Positions 52,064-60,096 of a stretch of 64,000 nt of DNA are shown here, piece by piece. A model generated the notes under the pieces. That model was not told the origin of the DNA. It saw only the letters and a list, made by a program, of their open reading frames with translations, and did not search any database. The position numbers and the translations under genes were made by a program. Every line of letters starts with the position of its first letter. The first letter of the stretch is position 1. The stretch lies in NCBI RefSeq assembly GCF_000576425.1, contig NZ_KK069997.1, forward strand, positions 1-64,000, in the 5' to 3' direction. This stretch comes from Brachybacterium phenoliresistens (GTDB taxonomy: Bacteria > Actinomycetota > Actinomycetes > Actinomycetales > Dermabacteraceae).

Positions 52064-52345
52064 TCATGCCGCCGCGTTCTTGCGGGGACGGCCACGACCG
52101 CGCTTGACGGCGATCACGCGGCCGTCGGCGAAGATCTCTCCGCCCCAGACGCCCCAGGGCTCAGCGCGCTGGACGGCGCCCTGGAGGCACTCCTGGCGCA
52201 GCGGGCAGTCGGCGCACAGCCGCTTGGCCTGCTCGAGCTCGGCAGGCTTCTCGGAGAAGTACAGGTCCGCGGAATCGCGGCGCTGGCAGGGCAGGCCGTC
52301 GAAGACGGAAACGGGTGCAGAGGTATGGGTGAGGACGTTCGTCAT
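52064..52345 (-). CDS. whiB7: WhiB7 antibiotic-stress transcription factor
   Basis: 93 residues. Iron-sulfur ligands Cys20, Cys44, Cys47 and Cys53; the turn EPWGVWGGE (62-70) that meets SigA; and the C-terminal AT-hook RGRPRK (84-89), which only the WhiB7 group has. Reading along, ALQRAEPWGVWGGEIF-type wording is almost that of M. tuberculosis WhiB7. It partners with the housekeeping sigma factor to switch on intrinsic drug-resistance genes, including its own. Leader, uORF and promoter are described separately. It follows uvrD2, as in mycobacteria. Confidence 0.96.
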   Translation of the reverse strand: MTNVLTHTSAPVSVFDGLPCQRRDSADLYFSEKPAELEQAKRLCADCPLRQECLQGAVQRAEPWGVWGGEIFADGRVIAVKRGRGRPRKNAAA

Positions 52346-52388
52346 CGTCTCGCTGCTTCAAAGTCGTCATGGTGGAGGGGTCGGCTGC

Positions 52389-52444
52389 GGTGCCACCCAC
52401 TCCGGCTGAGGCCGAGGGCCTCAGATCACATCAGTGGGTGCACC
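52389..52444 (-). promoter_or_regulatory. Putative attenuator hairpin in the whiB7 leader
   Basis: On the minus strand GGTGCACCCACT (52433-52444) pairs with AGTGGGTGGCACC (52389-52401) over 12 bp with one bulged G, and encloses TGAGGCC-CTC-GGCCTCA (52407-52423), a perfect 7-bp stem. The 5' arm contains the last codons and stop (TGA, 52431-52433) of the uORF, so a ribosome finishing the uORF would open the outer stem. No T-tract follows, so Rho-dependent or pausing control is as likely as intrinsic termination. Confidence 0.6.
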
Positions 52445-52550
52445 CGAGGGGCGCAATGCCCCGGTGGCGCGTCAGCAGATCAGCGCGGAGCTTCGCGCCG
52501 AGGGTGTCGCTGGAGAGACCTGTTGCGGCCTCGAGATTGTTGTCGATCAC
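52431..52550 (-). CDS. Upstream leader ORF of whiB7, 39 codons
   Basis: GTG at 52550 is preceded by AAAGGAGGT (52557-52565) with 6-nt spacing, the best Shine-Dalgarno in the window. It encodes VIDNNLEAATGLSSDTLG followed by a basic part (AKLRADLLTRHRG) and ends GCTH-stop inside a hairpin arm. whiB7/wblC leaders in mycobacteria and Streptomyces carry such ORFs whose impaired translation by ribosome drugs relieves attenuation; this one is in the right place, about 62 nt after the predicted start and 85 nt before whiB7. Confidence 0.7.
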   Translation of the reverse strand: MIDNNLEAATGLSSDTLGAKLRADLLTRHRGIAPLGCTH

Positions 52551-52618
52551 AGCGACACCTCCTTTCTTGCTGCGCGCCCCGGTTTCCCGGACCACGATGC
52601 GGACGATGAACGAGAGCA

Positions 52619-52655
52619 ACTCTACATGCTCCCGCCCGACCCGACAATCTTTTTT
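52619..52655 (-). promoter_or_regulatory. whiB7 promoter with WhiB7-type A-tract
   Basis: On the minus strand: AAAAAA (52650-52655), GA, -35 TTGTCG (52642-52647), a 17-nt spacer, -10 TAGAGT (52619-52624). WhiB7-dependent promoters are known for an AT-rich box a few bases before the -35 that the AT-hook contacts; the A6 run in this GC-rich DNA fits exactly. The A-tract starts right after the uvrD2 stop codon. Predicted start near 52612 gives a ~267-nt leader. Confidence 0.75.
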
Positions 52656-54764
52656 CTACCTGCGGTTTCGTTCCAGGATCGCGAGGATCTCGGACCCGTG
52701 GCGCTCGCTGGCGACACCCCCGGCGCCGGGGATCCGCACCAGCTCGCCGGCATCGCGCGGGTCCCGCTCCGCGATCGCCTCGAGCGTCGCGTCGGTCAGC
52801 ACGGAGTGCGGGGGCACCCGCAGCGCCTTCGCAGCCCGGCGCCGCCAGGTGCGCAGCTCGTCCACGAGCGCCTCGTCATGGCTGGGCGGGCAGGTGTCGT
52901 GCCGGCCGATGCGCTTCTCGTGGGGGGTGCCGAGCCCGGCGCCGCACACGCGGCAGTCGGCGTGGACGGTGGCCGTGCGCCGGCCCGTGCGGCGGGCCCC
53001 GGCGCCTCCGCCCGCGGAGCCCGTCGGCCCCGGCAGGTCGGACAGCCCGTCCAGGAAGCGCGACGGCTTGCGCGAGCCGCGCGCCCCGGGCGTCCGCGCG
53101 GCCGCCCAGGAGATCGTCAGCAGGTCCCGCGCGCGGGTGAGCGCGACGTACATCAGCCGTCGCTCCTCCTCGATCTCCGCGGCGGTGCTCGCCATCGAGA
53201 TCGGCATCAGCCCGTCGCTCGCGCCGATCAGCCACACCGCCGGCCATTCCAGGCCCTTGGCGGCGTGGACGGAGGCCAGCGTGACGCCGTCGACCTCGGG
53301 GGCGCTCTGCGCCTCGGCGCGCTCGTCCAGCTCCCGCACGAGCGCGGGCAGGTCCGCCCCGGGGCGGGCCAGGACCGTGTCGGCCAGGCCCACCAGGGCG
53401 TGCAGGGAGTCCCAGCGCTCCCGCACCGCACCGGAGGCCGCGGGCGGCTCGGGGGCCCACCCCTGCTGGCCGAGCACGTCCCGGACCATGCGGGCGGGAT
53501 CCTCCGCCTCGAGCCGGGCCGCGGCGCGCAGCGCCATCACGGCGCGCCGCACCTCCTGCCGCTCGAAGAAGCGGTCCCCGCCGCGCACCAGGTAGCCGAT
53601 CCCCCGAGCGGTCAGGGCCTGCTCCACCGCCTCGGACTGGCCGTTGGTGCGGAACAGCACGGCGGCCTCGCGCGCGGGATGCCCCTCGGCGATGCGGGCC
53701 GCGATCCGCTCGGCGACGCCCTCGGCCTCGGCCACGTCGTCGGCGTAGGACTCGATCACCGGCGGCGGTCCGGCCTCCCGCTGGGAGACGAGCGTGAGGC
53801 GGTGGTCGCGGGTGCGGCCGCGGGCGCCGTCGAGCACCGCGTTGGCCACCCGCACCACCTGCGGGGTCGAGCGGTAGTTGCGCTCGAGCCGGATGGTCCG
53901 GGCGCCCCGGAACTCGCGCCCGAAGTCCAGCAGGAAGGACGCCTTGGCCCCGGCGAAGGTGTAGATGGTCTGGGCGGCGTCCCCGACCACGCACACGTCG
54001 GTGCCGGTGCCCAGCCACAGGCGCAGCAGCGCGTGCTGGAGGGTGGAGACGTCCTGGTACTCGTCCACGACGAAGTGCCGGTACTGGGAGCGGACCTCGC
54101 GGGCGACATCGGCGCGCTCGCTGAGGAAGCCCACCATGTGCAGCAGCACGTCCTCGAAGTCGAGGACGCCGCGCTCCTTCTTGACCTCCTCGTACTGCAC
54201 GAGGATGCGCGAGATGGAGCGCGCCCCGAACCCGGCGACGCCGGGGCGGCGGGTGCGCTCGGCCGCCTCGGGATAGCTCTCCGGGGTGAGCATGGACACC
54301 CGCGACCATTCGACCTCGGAGACGATGTCGCGCAGCGCCGCCCGGTCCACGCTCATGTGCAGGCGGCTGCAGGCCTCCGCGACGCCCGGGAACTTGTTGG
54401 CCATGATGTCCGGCATGGCCCCTCCCACGACCCGAGGCCAGAAGTGGCGCAGCTGTCGCAGGGCGGCGGCGTGGAAGGTGCGGGCCTGCACGGCGGGGAC
54501 GCCCAGGTCGCGAAGGCGCGAGCGCATCTCCGCGGCGGCCTTGGCGGTGAAGGTCACGGCGAGCACATGGCGCGGGTTCAGCTGCCCGGTCGCCACCCCG
54601 TAGGCGATCCGATGGGTGATGGCCCGGGTCTTGCCGGTGCCGGCGCCGGCCAGCACGCACAGGGGCCCGCCGAAGCTGCGCGCCACCTCGCGCTGCTCGG
54701 GGTCCAGGCCCTCGAGGATCGCCTCGGCGGTGGGGACGCTGCTGCTCGTGCTGGTCTCGCTCAT
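52656..54764 (-). CDS. uvrD2: ATP-dependent DNA helicase UvrD2
   Basis: 702 residues, superfamily I. Walker A AGAGTGKTRAITHR (~38), VVDEYQDVS (Walker B), VVGDAAQTIYTFAGA (motif III), LERNYRSTPQVV (motif IV) and MYVALTRARD (motif VI) are intact. A Cys cluster (CRVCG ... DTCPPS) and a C-terminal HRDC domain (FRTWRRRAAKALRVPPHSVL-like wording) mark mycobacterial UvrD2. Unwinds 3'-tailed DNA in repair. ATG 54764 is chosen because the helicase core follows; upstream codons read as spacer. whiB7 follows on the same strand but has its own promoter. Confidence 0.93.
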   Translation of the reverse strand: MSETSTSSSVPTAEAILEGLDPEQREVARSFGGPLCVLAGAGTGKTRAITHRIAYGVATGQLNPRHVLAVTFTAKAAAEMRSRLRDLGVPAVQARTFHAAALRQLRHFWPRVVGGAMPDIMANKFPGVAEACSRLHMSVDRAALRDIVSEVEWSRVSMLTPESYPEAAERTRRPGVAGFGARSISRILVQYEEVKKERGVLDFEDVLLHMVGFLSERADVAREVRSQYRHFVVDEYQDVSTLQHALLRLWLGTGTDVCVVGDAAQTIYTFAGAKASFLLDFGREFRGARTIRLERNYRSTPQVVRVANAVLDGARGRTRDHRLTLVSQREAGPPPVIESYADDVAEAEGVAERIAARIAEGHPAREAAVLFRTNGQSEAVEQALTARGIGYLVRGGDRFFERQEVRRAVMALRAAARLEAEDPARMVRDVLGQQGWAPEPPAASGAVRERWDSLHALVGLADTVLARPGADLPALVRELDERAEAQSAPEVDGVTLASVHAAKGLEWPAVWLIGASDGLMPISMASTAAEIEEERRLMYVALTRARDLLTISWAAARTPGARGSRKPSRFLDGLSDLPGPTGSAGGGAGARRTGRRTATVHADCRVCGAGLGTPHEKRIGRHDTCPPSHDEALVDELRTWRRRAAKALRVPPHSVLTDATLEAIAERDPRDAGELVRIPGAGGVASERHGSEILAILERNRR

Positions 54765-54906
54765 CGCGATCCAGTGTGCCAGCGACGGCGGACGCACGGC
54801 GCACCGCTGTGGACGCGCGGAGGCCTCGGGAGCAGCGGCGGGCGGGGCCCGCGGGCGGCCCGGGACGGGGACCGGCGCCCGTCCGGCGCGCGGAGGGAGG
54901 GCCGGC

Positions 54907-55833
54907 TCACTCCCCGTCGGTCGGGATCGGCGCCCCGTACCAGTCCTCGATGAGGGCCCGGCCGATGGAGGATCCCGCCGGGATCTCGACCTCGCCGGCG
55001 GCGAGCGCGGCGGCGAGCTCCTCGCGGCGGAACCAGCGCGCCTCGGCGAGCTCGCCGTCGGTCAGGGCGAGGGACTCGGGGTCCTCCACCCAGGCGCGGT
55101 AGCCGACCATCAGCGAGCGCGGGAAGGGCCACGGCTGCGACCCGACGTACTCGAGCTCCTGGACCGCGCAGGAGACCTCCTCGAACACCTCGCGCACCAC
55201 GGCGTTCTCGAGCGTCTCCCCGGGCTCGACGAAGCCGGCGAGCACGGAATGGAAGCGGCCGCGGAATCCGGCGTTGCGGGCCAGCAGCAGGCGGTCCGAG
55301 CCGTCGCGCACGGCCATGATCACCGCGGCGTCGGTGCGGGGGAAGTGCTCGCTGCCGTCCTCGGTGCAGCGCAGCACCCATCCGGCGACGGCCGGCTCCA
55401 GCAGCGCCCCGCACTGCGGGCAGTGGCGGTGGGTGCGGTGCCAGGTCCCCATGGCGCTCGCGGCGAGGGCGAAGCTCGCGGTGGCGGGATCCAGCCGCGG
55501 GGCGACCTGCCGGATGTCCCGCAGGTCACGGCCCGGGTCGTCGAGCTCGGGCCCCGGCTCGGGATCCTCGGCGGCGATGATCCGCAGCCCGTCCCGGCGC
55601 CCGAGGTACACCAGGGGCGTGCGCAGCCCGCGCCGGGGATCGGAGGTCTCCAGGGCCAGCACCAGGGCGCCCTCCTCCCCCTCGGCCAGGCTCACGGTCC
55701 CGGCACGGGTGACCAGGTAGCGGACGTCCTCCCCGGGGTCCAGGACCCCCTCGGCGAGGCGCCCGATCGCGTCCCGATCCGGGCCGATGGCGGTCAGGGG
55801 CGTCATCAGCTGGGGTCCACGCATCGTCACCAT
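54907..55833 (-). CDS. nudC: NADH pyrophosphatase NudC
   Basis: 308 residues. The zinc site HCPQCGALLEPAVAGWVLRC shows three Cys, a fourth ligand being less obvious. The NUDIX box GFVEPGETLENAVVREVFEE and the NudC-specific SQPWPFPRSLM are clear. It splits NADH, and in bacteria also removes NAD caps from RNA. In the box the final Gly is Ser (EEVS). TAGGCT lies 7 nt before ATG 55833. Sits between uvrD2 and adnAB as in M. tuberculosis Rv3199c. Confidence 0.93.
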   Translation of the reverse strand: MVTMRGPQLMTPLTAIGPDRDAIGRLAEGVLDPGEDVRYLVTRAGTVSLAEGEEGALVLALETSDPRRGLRTPLVYLGRRDGLRIIAAEDPEPGPELDDPGRDLRDIRQVAPRLDPATASFALAASAMGTWHRTHRHCPQCGALLEPAVAGWVLRCTEDGSEHFPRTDAAVIMAVRDGSDRLLLARNAGFRGRFHSVLAGFVEPGETLENAVVREVFEEVSCAVQELEYVGSQPWPFPRSLMVGYRAWVEDPESLALTDGELAEARWFRREELAAALAAGEVEIPAGSSIGRALIEDWYGAPIPTDGE

Positions 55834-55882
55834 GACGGCAAGCCTACGCGGCGCACAGGACCGGTGACGGTACGGTGACGGG

Positions 55883-56830
55883 GTGCGACGCAATCCTTAC
55901 GCCCTCGCCGCCGTGGCGGCAGCAGCAGTCCCCGGCATGGTGCCCGTGACGACGGTCTCCATCGCCACGCCTGCCGAGGATCTCGAGGTCGCGGGCATCA
56001 CCGGGGAGGACGGCCGTCGCGTGGTCGTCTCCTGCCCCGCCACCACCGCCGCCGGGGCGGAGCTCGAGAAGTCCGTGCGTGTGGCCGATTCCCTCTCCGG
56101 GACCGATGTGCGCGACCTGGTGCCGGCCGTGCTCGGCTTCGTGACGCTGCCCGGGGGCGGCCGCGCGGCCGTCACCGAGGCGCCTCGGGGCCGCCCGCTG
56201 ATGTTCGACCAGGTGACGGAGGATCCCTCCGTCGCCGTCTCCCTCGGGGCGACGATCGCCCGCATCCATACCCTTCCGGGCTACGCCGCCGAGGCGACGG
56301 GCGCGGAGTCCTTCACCGCCGCCGCGCTGCGGGAGATGCACCGCTCCCAGGTGGCGCGCGTGCGCGAGGCGGAGCACCTTCCCGCGGCCGTCTCCCAGCG
56401 CTGGGAGCGTCTGCTGGGCGATGACGAGCTGTGGGACTTCTCCCCCGTGTTCACCCATGCGGACCTCTCCGAGGAGTGCCTGTTCGTGCACGAGGGCCGC
56501 ATCTCGGCCGTCCAGGGCTGGGCCTCGGCCCGCATCGGCGACCCGGCCGCGGATCTCGCCTGGCTGGTCGCGGCGCTGGACGCGGAGGTCTTCGACCGGC
56601 TCTACGCCGCCTACTGCGAGCATCTTCCCTCGAGCCCGCATCCGCGACTGCTCGAGCGGGCGCAGGCGGTGGGCGAGTTCGCCGTGGCGGACTGGCTCCT
56701 GCACGGGCTGGACTCCGGGGACGAGGACATCGTCTCGGACGCCCGCGGCATGCTCGCCGACCTCGAGGCCGACCTGGCCCAGCTCGCCCGCGACGAGGCC
56801 GAGCGGACCTACGACGACCTGGAGTCCTGA
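55883..56830 (+). CDS. Aminoglycoside-phosphotransferase-like protein, probably catalytically impaired
   Basis: 315 residues, kinase-like APH fold. The catalytic loop reads FTHADLSEECLFV: the His-x-Asp is there but the metal-binding Asn is replaced by Cys. The downstream metal Asp of the I-D-W motif is gone (SAVQGWASARIGDPAADLAWL). The rest (TEAPRGRPLMFDQ, IARIHTLPGY, GDPAADLAWLV) is normal for the family. It may bind nucleotide without phosphoryl transfer. GTG 55883 has TACGGT 6 nt upstream. Divergent from nudC, 49 bp between starts; its last 22 bp overlap adnB tail to tail. Confidence 0.8.
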   Translation: MRRNPYALAAVAAAAVPGMVPVTTVSIATPAEDLEVAGITGEDGRRVVVSCPATTAAGAELEKSVRVADSLSGTDVRDLVPAVLGFVTLPGGGRAAVTEAPRGRPLMFDQVTEDPSVAVSLGATIARIHTLPGYAAEATGAESFTAAALREMHRSQVARVREAEHLPAAVSQRWERLLGDDELWDFSPVFTHADLSEECLFVHEGRISAVQGWASARIGDPAADLAWLVAALDAEVFDRLYAAYCEHLPSSPHPRLLERAQAVGEFAVADWLLHGLDSGDEDIVSDARGMLADLEADLAQLARDEAERTYDDLES

Positions 56831-59800
56831 CCGGTCCTCGACGACCCGCCCGGGTCCAGCATGTCCCGCAGCTCCTCCCGCCCGGGGTGCTCGGTGACCC
56901 ACAGGGTGCGTCGCGCCGCCACGTAGTGGAAGGCCGTGCGGATCCGTGACAGCGGCATGCCGGTGGCCTCGTGCCAGGCCAGGCGGTACACGGACAGCTG
57001 CAGCGCCCGCGCCCGCCGCCGCGAGGCCGGCGGCACGGCGCCCGTCTTCCAGTCCACGATCACCGCGCCCGGCCCCTCCTCGGTCTCCTCGGGGTAGACG
57101 GCGTCGATCACGCCGCGCACGCTGAGCGAGCCGATCCGGGTGGTCACGGGGTGCTCGACGGCGATGGGCGTGCGTCCGGCCCAGGCGGAGGACTCGAAGG
57201 CCTCCCGCAGCGCGGCCAGGTCGTCCGGCCCGGCGGCCTCGTCCTCGGCGGCCTCACCCAGGTCCACCAGATCCTCGAGGTCCAGCAGGGTGCCGCCCGC
57301 GAAGCGCCCCTCGAGCCAGGCGTGGAAGGCGGTGCCGCGCCGGGCGGAGGCCGCCGGCGGCCTCGGCACCGGGCGCAGCAGGTCCAGAGCCGCGGCATCG
57401 GGATCCTGGGCGCGCTGGACCACCTGGCTGGCCGACAGCCTCACCGGGGAGTGCACGGCGGTGCGCTCGCGGCGCGCGGCGAGGTCCTCGAGCACCCGCC
57501 GGGTGGCCTCGGCCAGGGGATCCTCCGGCGGGACCTCCGGCAGCTCCCCGGCCCGGGCCCGCGCGAGCAGCGCGGCCGCGCGGTCGCGGCGGTGCTCGGC
57601 CTCGCCGGGCTCGGGCGGCCACGGCGCGACGGTGGCGATCGCCTCCAGGGGGTTGGCCTCGGGGACCTCCTCGGCGCGCCGGAACGCCGCAGGGACCTGC
57701 GGGAGGATCTCGCCGAGGTAGCGCGAGCGCGGCCGCGGGCGGGACAGGCCCGTGCGCCAGGCCGCGGAGGTCAGCAGCAAGCGGCTGCGGGCGCGGGTGA
57801 CGGCGACGTACATCAGGCGCCGGTCCTCGCCCAGGGAGGCCTCTCCCTCGTCCTCGAAGTACTCCTGGATGATCGCCTCGGCGTCGACCTGCGTGTCGGC
57901 CTCGGCCCAGCGCAGCTGCGGCAGGATCTCGGCGTCCCCGCGCAGGGAGGAGGGCACGGCGGCATCGGCCAGCTTCCCCAGCCAGCCGCTGTCGGCGACG
58001 CGGACCCGGCCGTCCTCCCCCGTCCGCGCGCGGCGCAGGTCGTAGGAGGGGACGGTGCCCTCGACCAGTCCCGCGACGGCCACCAGGTCCCATTCCAGGC
58101 CCTTGGCCGAGTGCATGGTGATCAGGGTGACGGCCTCCGGGTCCGGCTCGACCTCGGCCGCGGTGACGGCCAGGCCCGCCTCCTTGTCCTCGCTGATGTC
58201 CAGCAGGGCCAGGAAGGGGCCCAGGCCCGGATGGCGGGCGCTGCGCTCGAACTGGACGGCGTAGCCGCGGAACGCCTCCAGATCGGCGAGCGACCGCCCG
58301 GTGGCCATCTGCTCGAGGTCGATGCCGAGCGCGCGCACCGCCGCGGTGACGAGGTCCGGCAGCGGGACGGACACGCGCCGCCGCAGCGCGCGCAGCAGCT
58401 CCTGGAGGTCCTCGAGGCGGGCACGGGCCGCGGGGCTGAGGGCGCGGCCGTCGGGGTCGGTCCATCCCTGCGGCGGGAGGTCGTCGACCGCGTCGACCAG
58501 GCCCACGGCATCGGCGTCGTCGCGGCGGGCGAGCTCGGTGCGGCGGCGCGCTCCCTGGTGGTCGCGCCATCGGCCCAGCACCGCGAGGTCGCGGGCGCCC
58601 AGCCGGAAGCGCGGCCCGGCCAGCAAGCGCATCAGGGAGTCGCCGCGACCGGGGTCGTGGACGCATTCGAGCAGGGCGCGCACGTCCGCGACCTCGGGCC
58701 GATGCAGCAGCCCGCCCAGGCCCACGATCTCCACGCGGAGCCCCGCGGCCTCGAGCTCCTCGGCCAGCACGGGGATCTGGCGGCGGGCGCGCACCAGCAC
58801 CGCCGCGGTCGGGGGCTCCTCCTCCCGGTGCTCGGCGCGTCGGTCCAGGATCCAGGCGGCGATGGCCCGCGCCTCGGCGCGCTCGTCGGCCGCCTCGTGC
58901 ACCTCGACGGCGCCCTCCCCCGCGCCGGGCCGCGCCTGCAGCTCGGGGATGTCGATGCCGGCCGAGCTCTCCCGCAGGGGTGCCGCGATCCGGTTGGCGA
59001 CGGCCAGGGGCGCCTGGTCGTTGCGCCAGGAGGTCGACAGGGTGCGCTGCAGGACGGGGGCATCGGCCGCGGAGAAGGCCTGGGCGAAGCCGGACAGGGA
59101 GGCGGCCGATGCTCCGCGCCAGCCGTAGATCGCCTGCTGGGGGTCGCCGACGGCGCACGCCGGGTGCCCGGGCCCGAACAGCCCGGAGAGCATCTCCAGC
59201 TGGGCCACCGAGGTGTCCTGGAACTCGTCCAGCAGCACGACGCGGTGCAGATCGCGCGCCAGGCGGCCGGCCGCCGGGACGGTGCGGGCGATCCGCGCGG
59301 CAAGGGTCACCTGGTCGGCGAAGTCCAGGGCGCCCTGCGCGTGGCGGATCTGCGCGAAGCGCTCCAGCAGCGGGACCAGCGCGCGGCGGGCGTCCAGGGC
59401 GGCGATGGCCGAGGCGACCGCTTTCGGGGTGGTGCGGCGCCGGCCCTCGACCTGCAGGGGGATCTGCGCCAGGTGCTCCCGGATCTCCTCGAGCTCCGCC
59501 CCGAGCGCGGCCGGGTCCACCAGGTGGTCGGCGAGGGAGCTGGTGAGGGAGACCAGCGCCGCGGTGATCGAGGCCGGCGAGGCGTCCAGGTCCAGGGAGT
59601 CGTCCCAGCCCTCGACGATCTCGTGGGCGAGCTGGAAGGAGGCCGAGGGCGACATCATCGTGAAGTCGGGCGTGAGCCCGGCGGCGAGGGCATGCTCGGT
59701 CACCTGGTCCAGCGCGAAGCCGTTGTAGGTGTGCACCAGCGGGCGCTGTCCCACCAGCTCGTCCTGGCCCCGCACCAGTGCCGGCGGCAGCGGCAGCCCC

Positions 59801-60096
59801 TCGGCCTCGAGCGCGGCGGCGAGCGCGGCCAGGCGCCGCCCGATCCGTTCGGACAGCTCATGGGCGGCCTTGCGGGTGAAGGTCAGCCCCAGCACCTGGC
59901 GGGGCTGGACCAGTCCGTTGGCGATCAGCCACACCACCCGCGAGGCCATCGTCTCCGTCTTGCCGCTGCCGGCCCCGGCCACCACGAGCATCGGCGCGAG
60001 CGGCGCCTCGATGACGGCCTGCTGCTCCTCCGTGGGCGCGGGCAGCTCCATCATCGCGGCGAGCTCCCGGGCCCCCAGACGGATCGACGCGCTCAC
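56809..60096 (-). CDS. adnB: AdnB subunit of the AdnAB helicase-nuclease
   Basis: 1095 residues. An intact SF1A motor: VVAGAGSGKTETMASRVVWL (Walker A), LLDEFQDTSVAQ (Walker B), AVGDPQQAIYGWRGA, ITMHSAKGLEWDLV, MYVAVTRARSRLL. The C-terminal RecB-like nuclease has AFHAWLEGRF, GVIDAVYPEE and VIVDWKTG (~1014). In mycobacterial AdnAB this subunit is the lead motor for resecting double-strand ends. GTG 60096 overlaps the adnA stop as GTGA; the two proteins are made together. Confidence 0.94.
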   Translation of the reverse strand: MSASIRLGARELAAMMELPAPTEEQQAVIEAPLAPMLVVAGAGSGKTETMASRVVWLIANGLVQPRQVLGLTFTRKAAHELSERIGRRLAALAAALEAEGLPLPPALVRGQDELVGQRPLVHTYNGFALDQVTEHALAAGLTPDFTMMSPSASFQLAHEIVEGWDDSLDLDASPASITAALVSLTSSLADHLVDPAALGAELEEIREHLAQIPLQVEGRRRTTPKAVASAIAALDARRALVPLLERFAQIRHAQGALDFADQVTLAARIARTVPAAGRLARDLHRVVLLDEFQDTSVAQLEMLSGLFGPGHPACAVGDPQQAIYGWRGASAASLSGFAQAFSAADAPVLQRTLSTSWRNDQAPLAVANRIAAPLRESSAGIDIPELQARPGAGEGAVEVHEAADERAEARAIAAWILDRRAEHREEEPPTAAVLVRARRQIPVLAEELEAAGLRVEIVGLGGLLHRPEVADVRALLECVHDPGRGDSLMRLLAGPRFRLGARDLAVLGRWRDHQGARRRTELARRDDADAVGLVDAVDDLPPQGWTDPDGRALSPAARARLEDLQELLRALRRRVSVPLPDLVTAAVRALGIDLEQMATGRSLADLEAFRGYAVQFERSARHPGLGPFLALLDISEDKEAGLAVTAAEVEPDPEAVTLITMHSAKGLEWDLVAVAGLVEGTVPSYDLRRARTGEDGRVRVADSGWLGKLADAAVPSSLRGDAEILPQLRWAEADTQVDAEAIIQEYFEDEGEASLGEDRRLMYVAVTRARSRLLLTSAAWRTGLSRPRPRSRYLGEILPQVPAAFRRAEEVPEANPLEAIATVAPWPPEPGEAEHRRDRAAALLARARAGELPEVPPEDPLAEATRRVLEDLAARRERTAVHSPVRLSASQVVQRAQDPDAAALDLLRPVPRPPAASARRGTAFHAWLEGRFAGGTLLDLEDLVDLGEAAEDEAAGPDDLAALREAFESSAWAGRTPIAVEHPVTTRIGSLSVRGVIDAVYPEETEEGPGAVIVDWKTGAVPPASRRRARALQLSVYRLAWHEATGMPLSRIRTAFHYVAARRTLWVTEHPGREELRDMLDPGGSSRTGQDSRSS

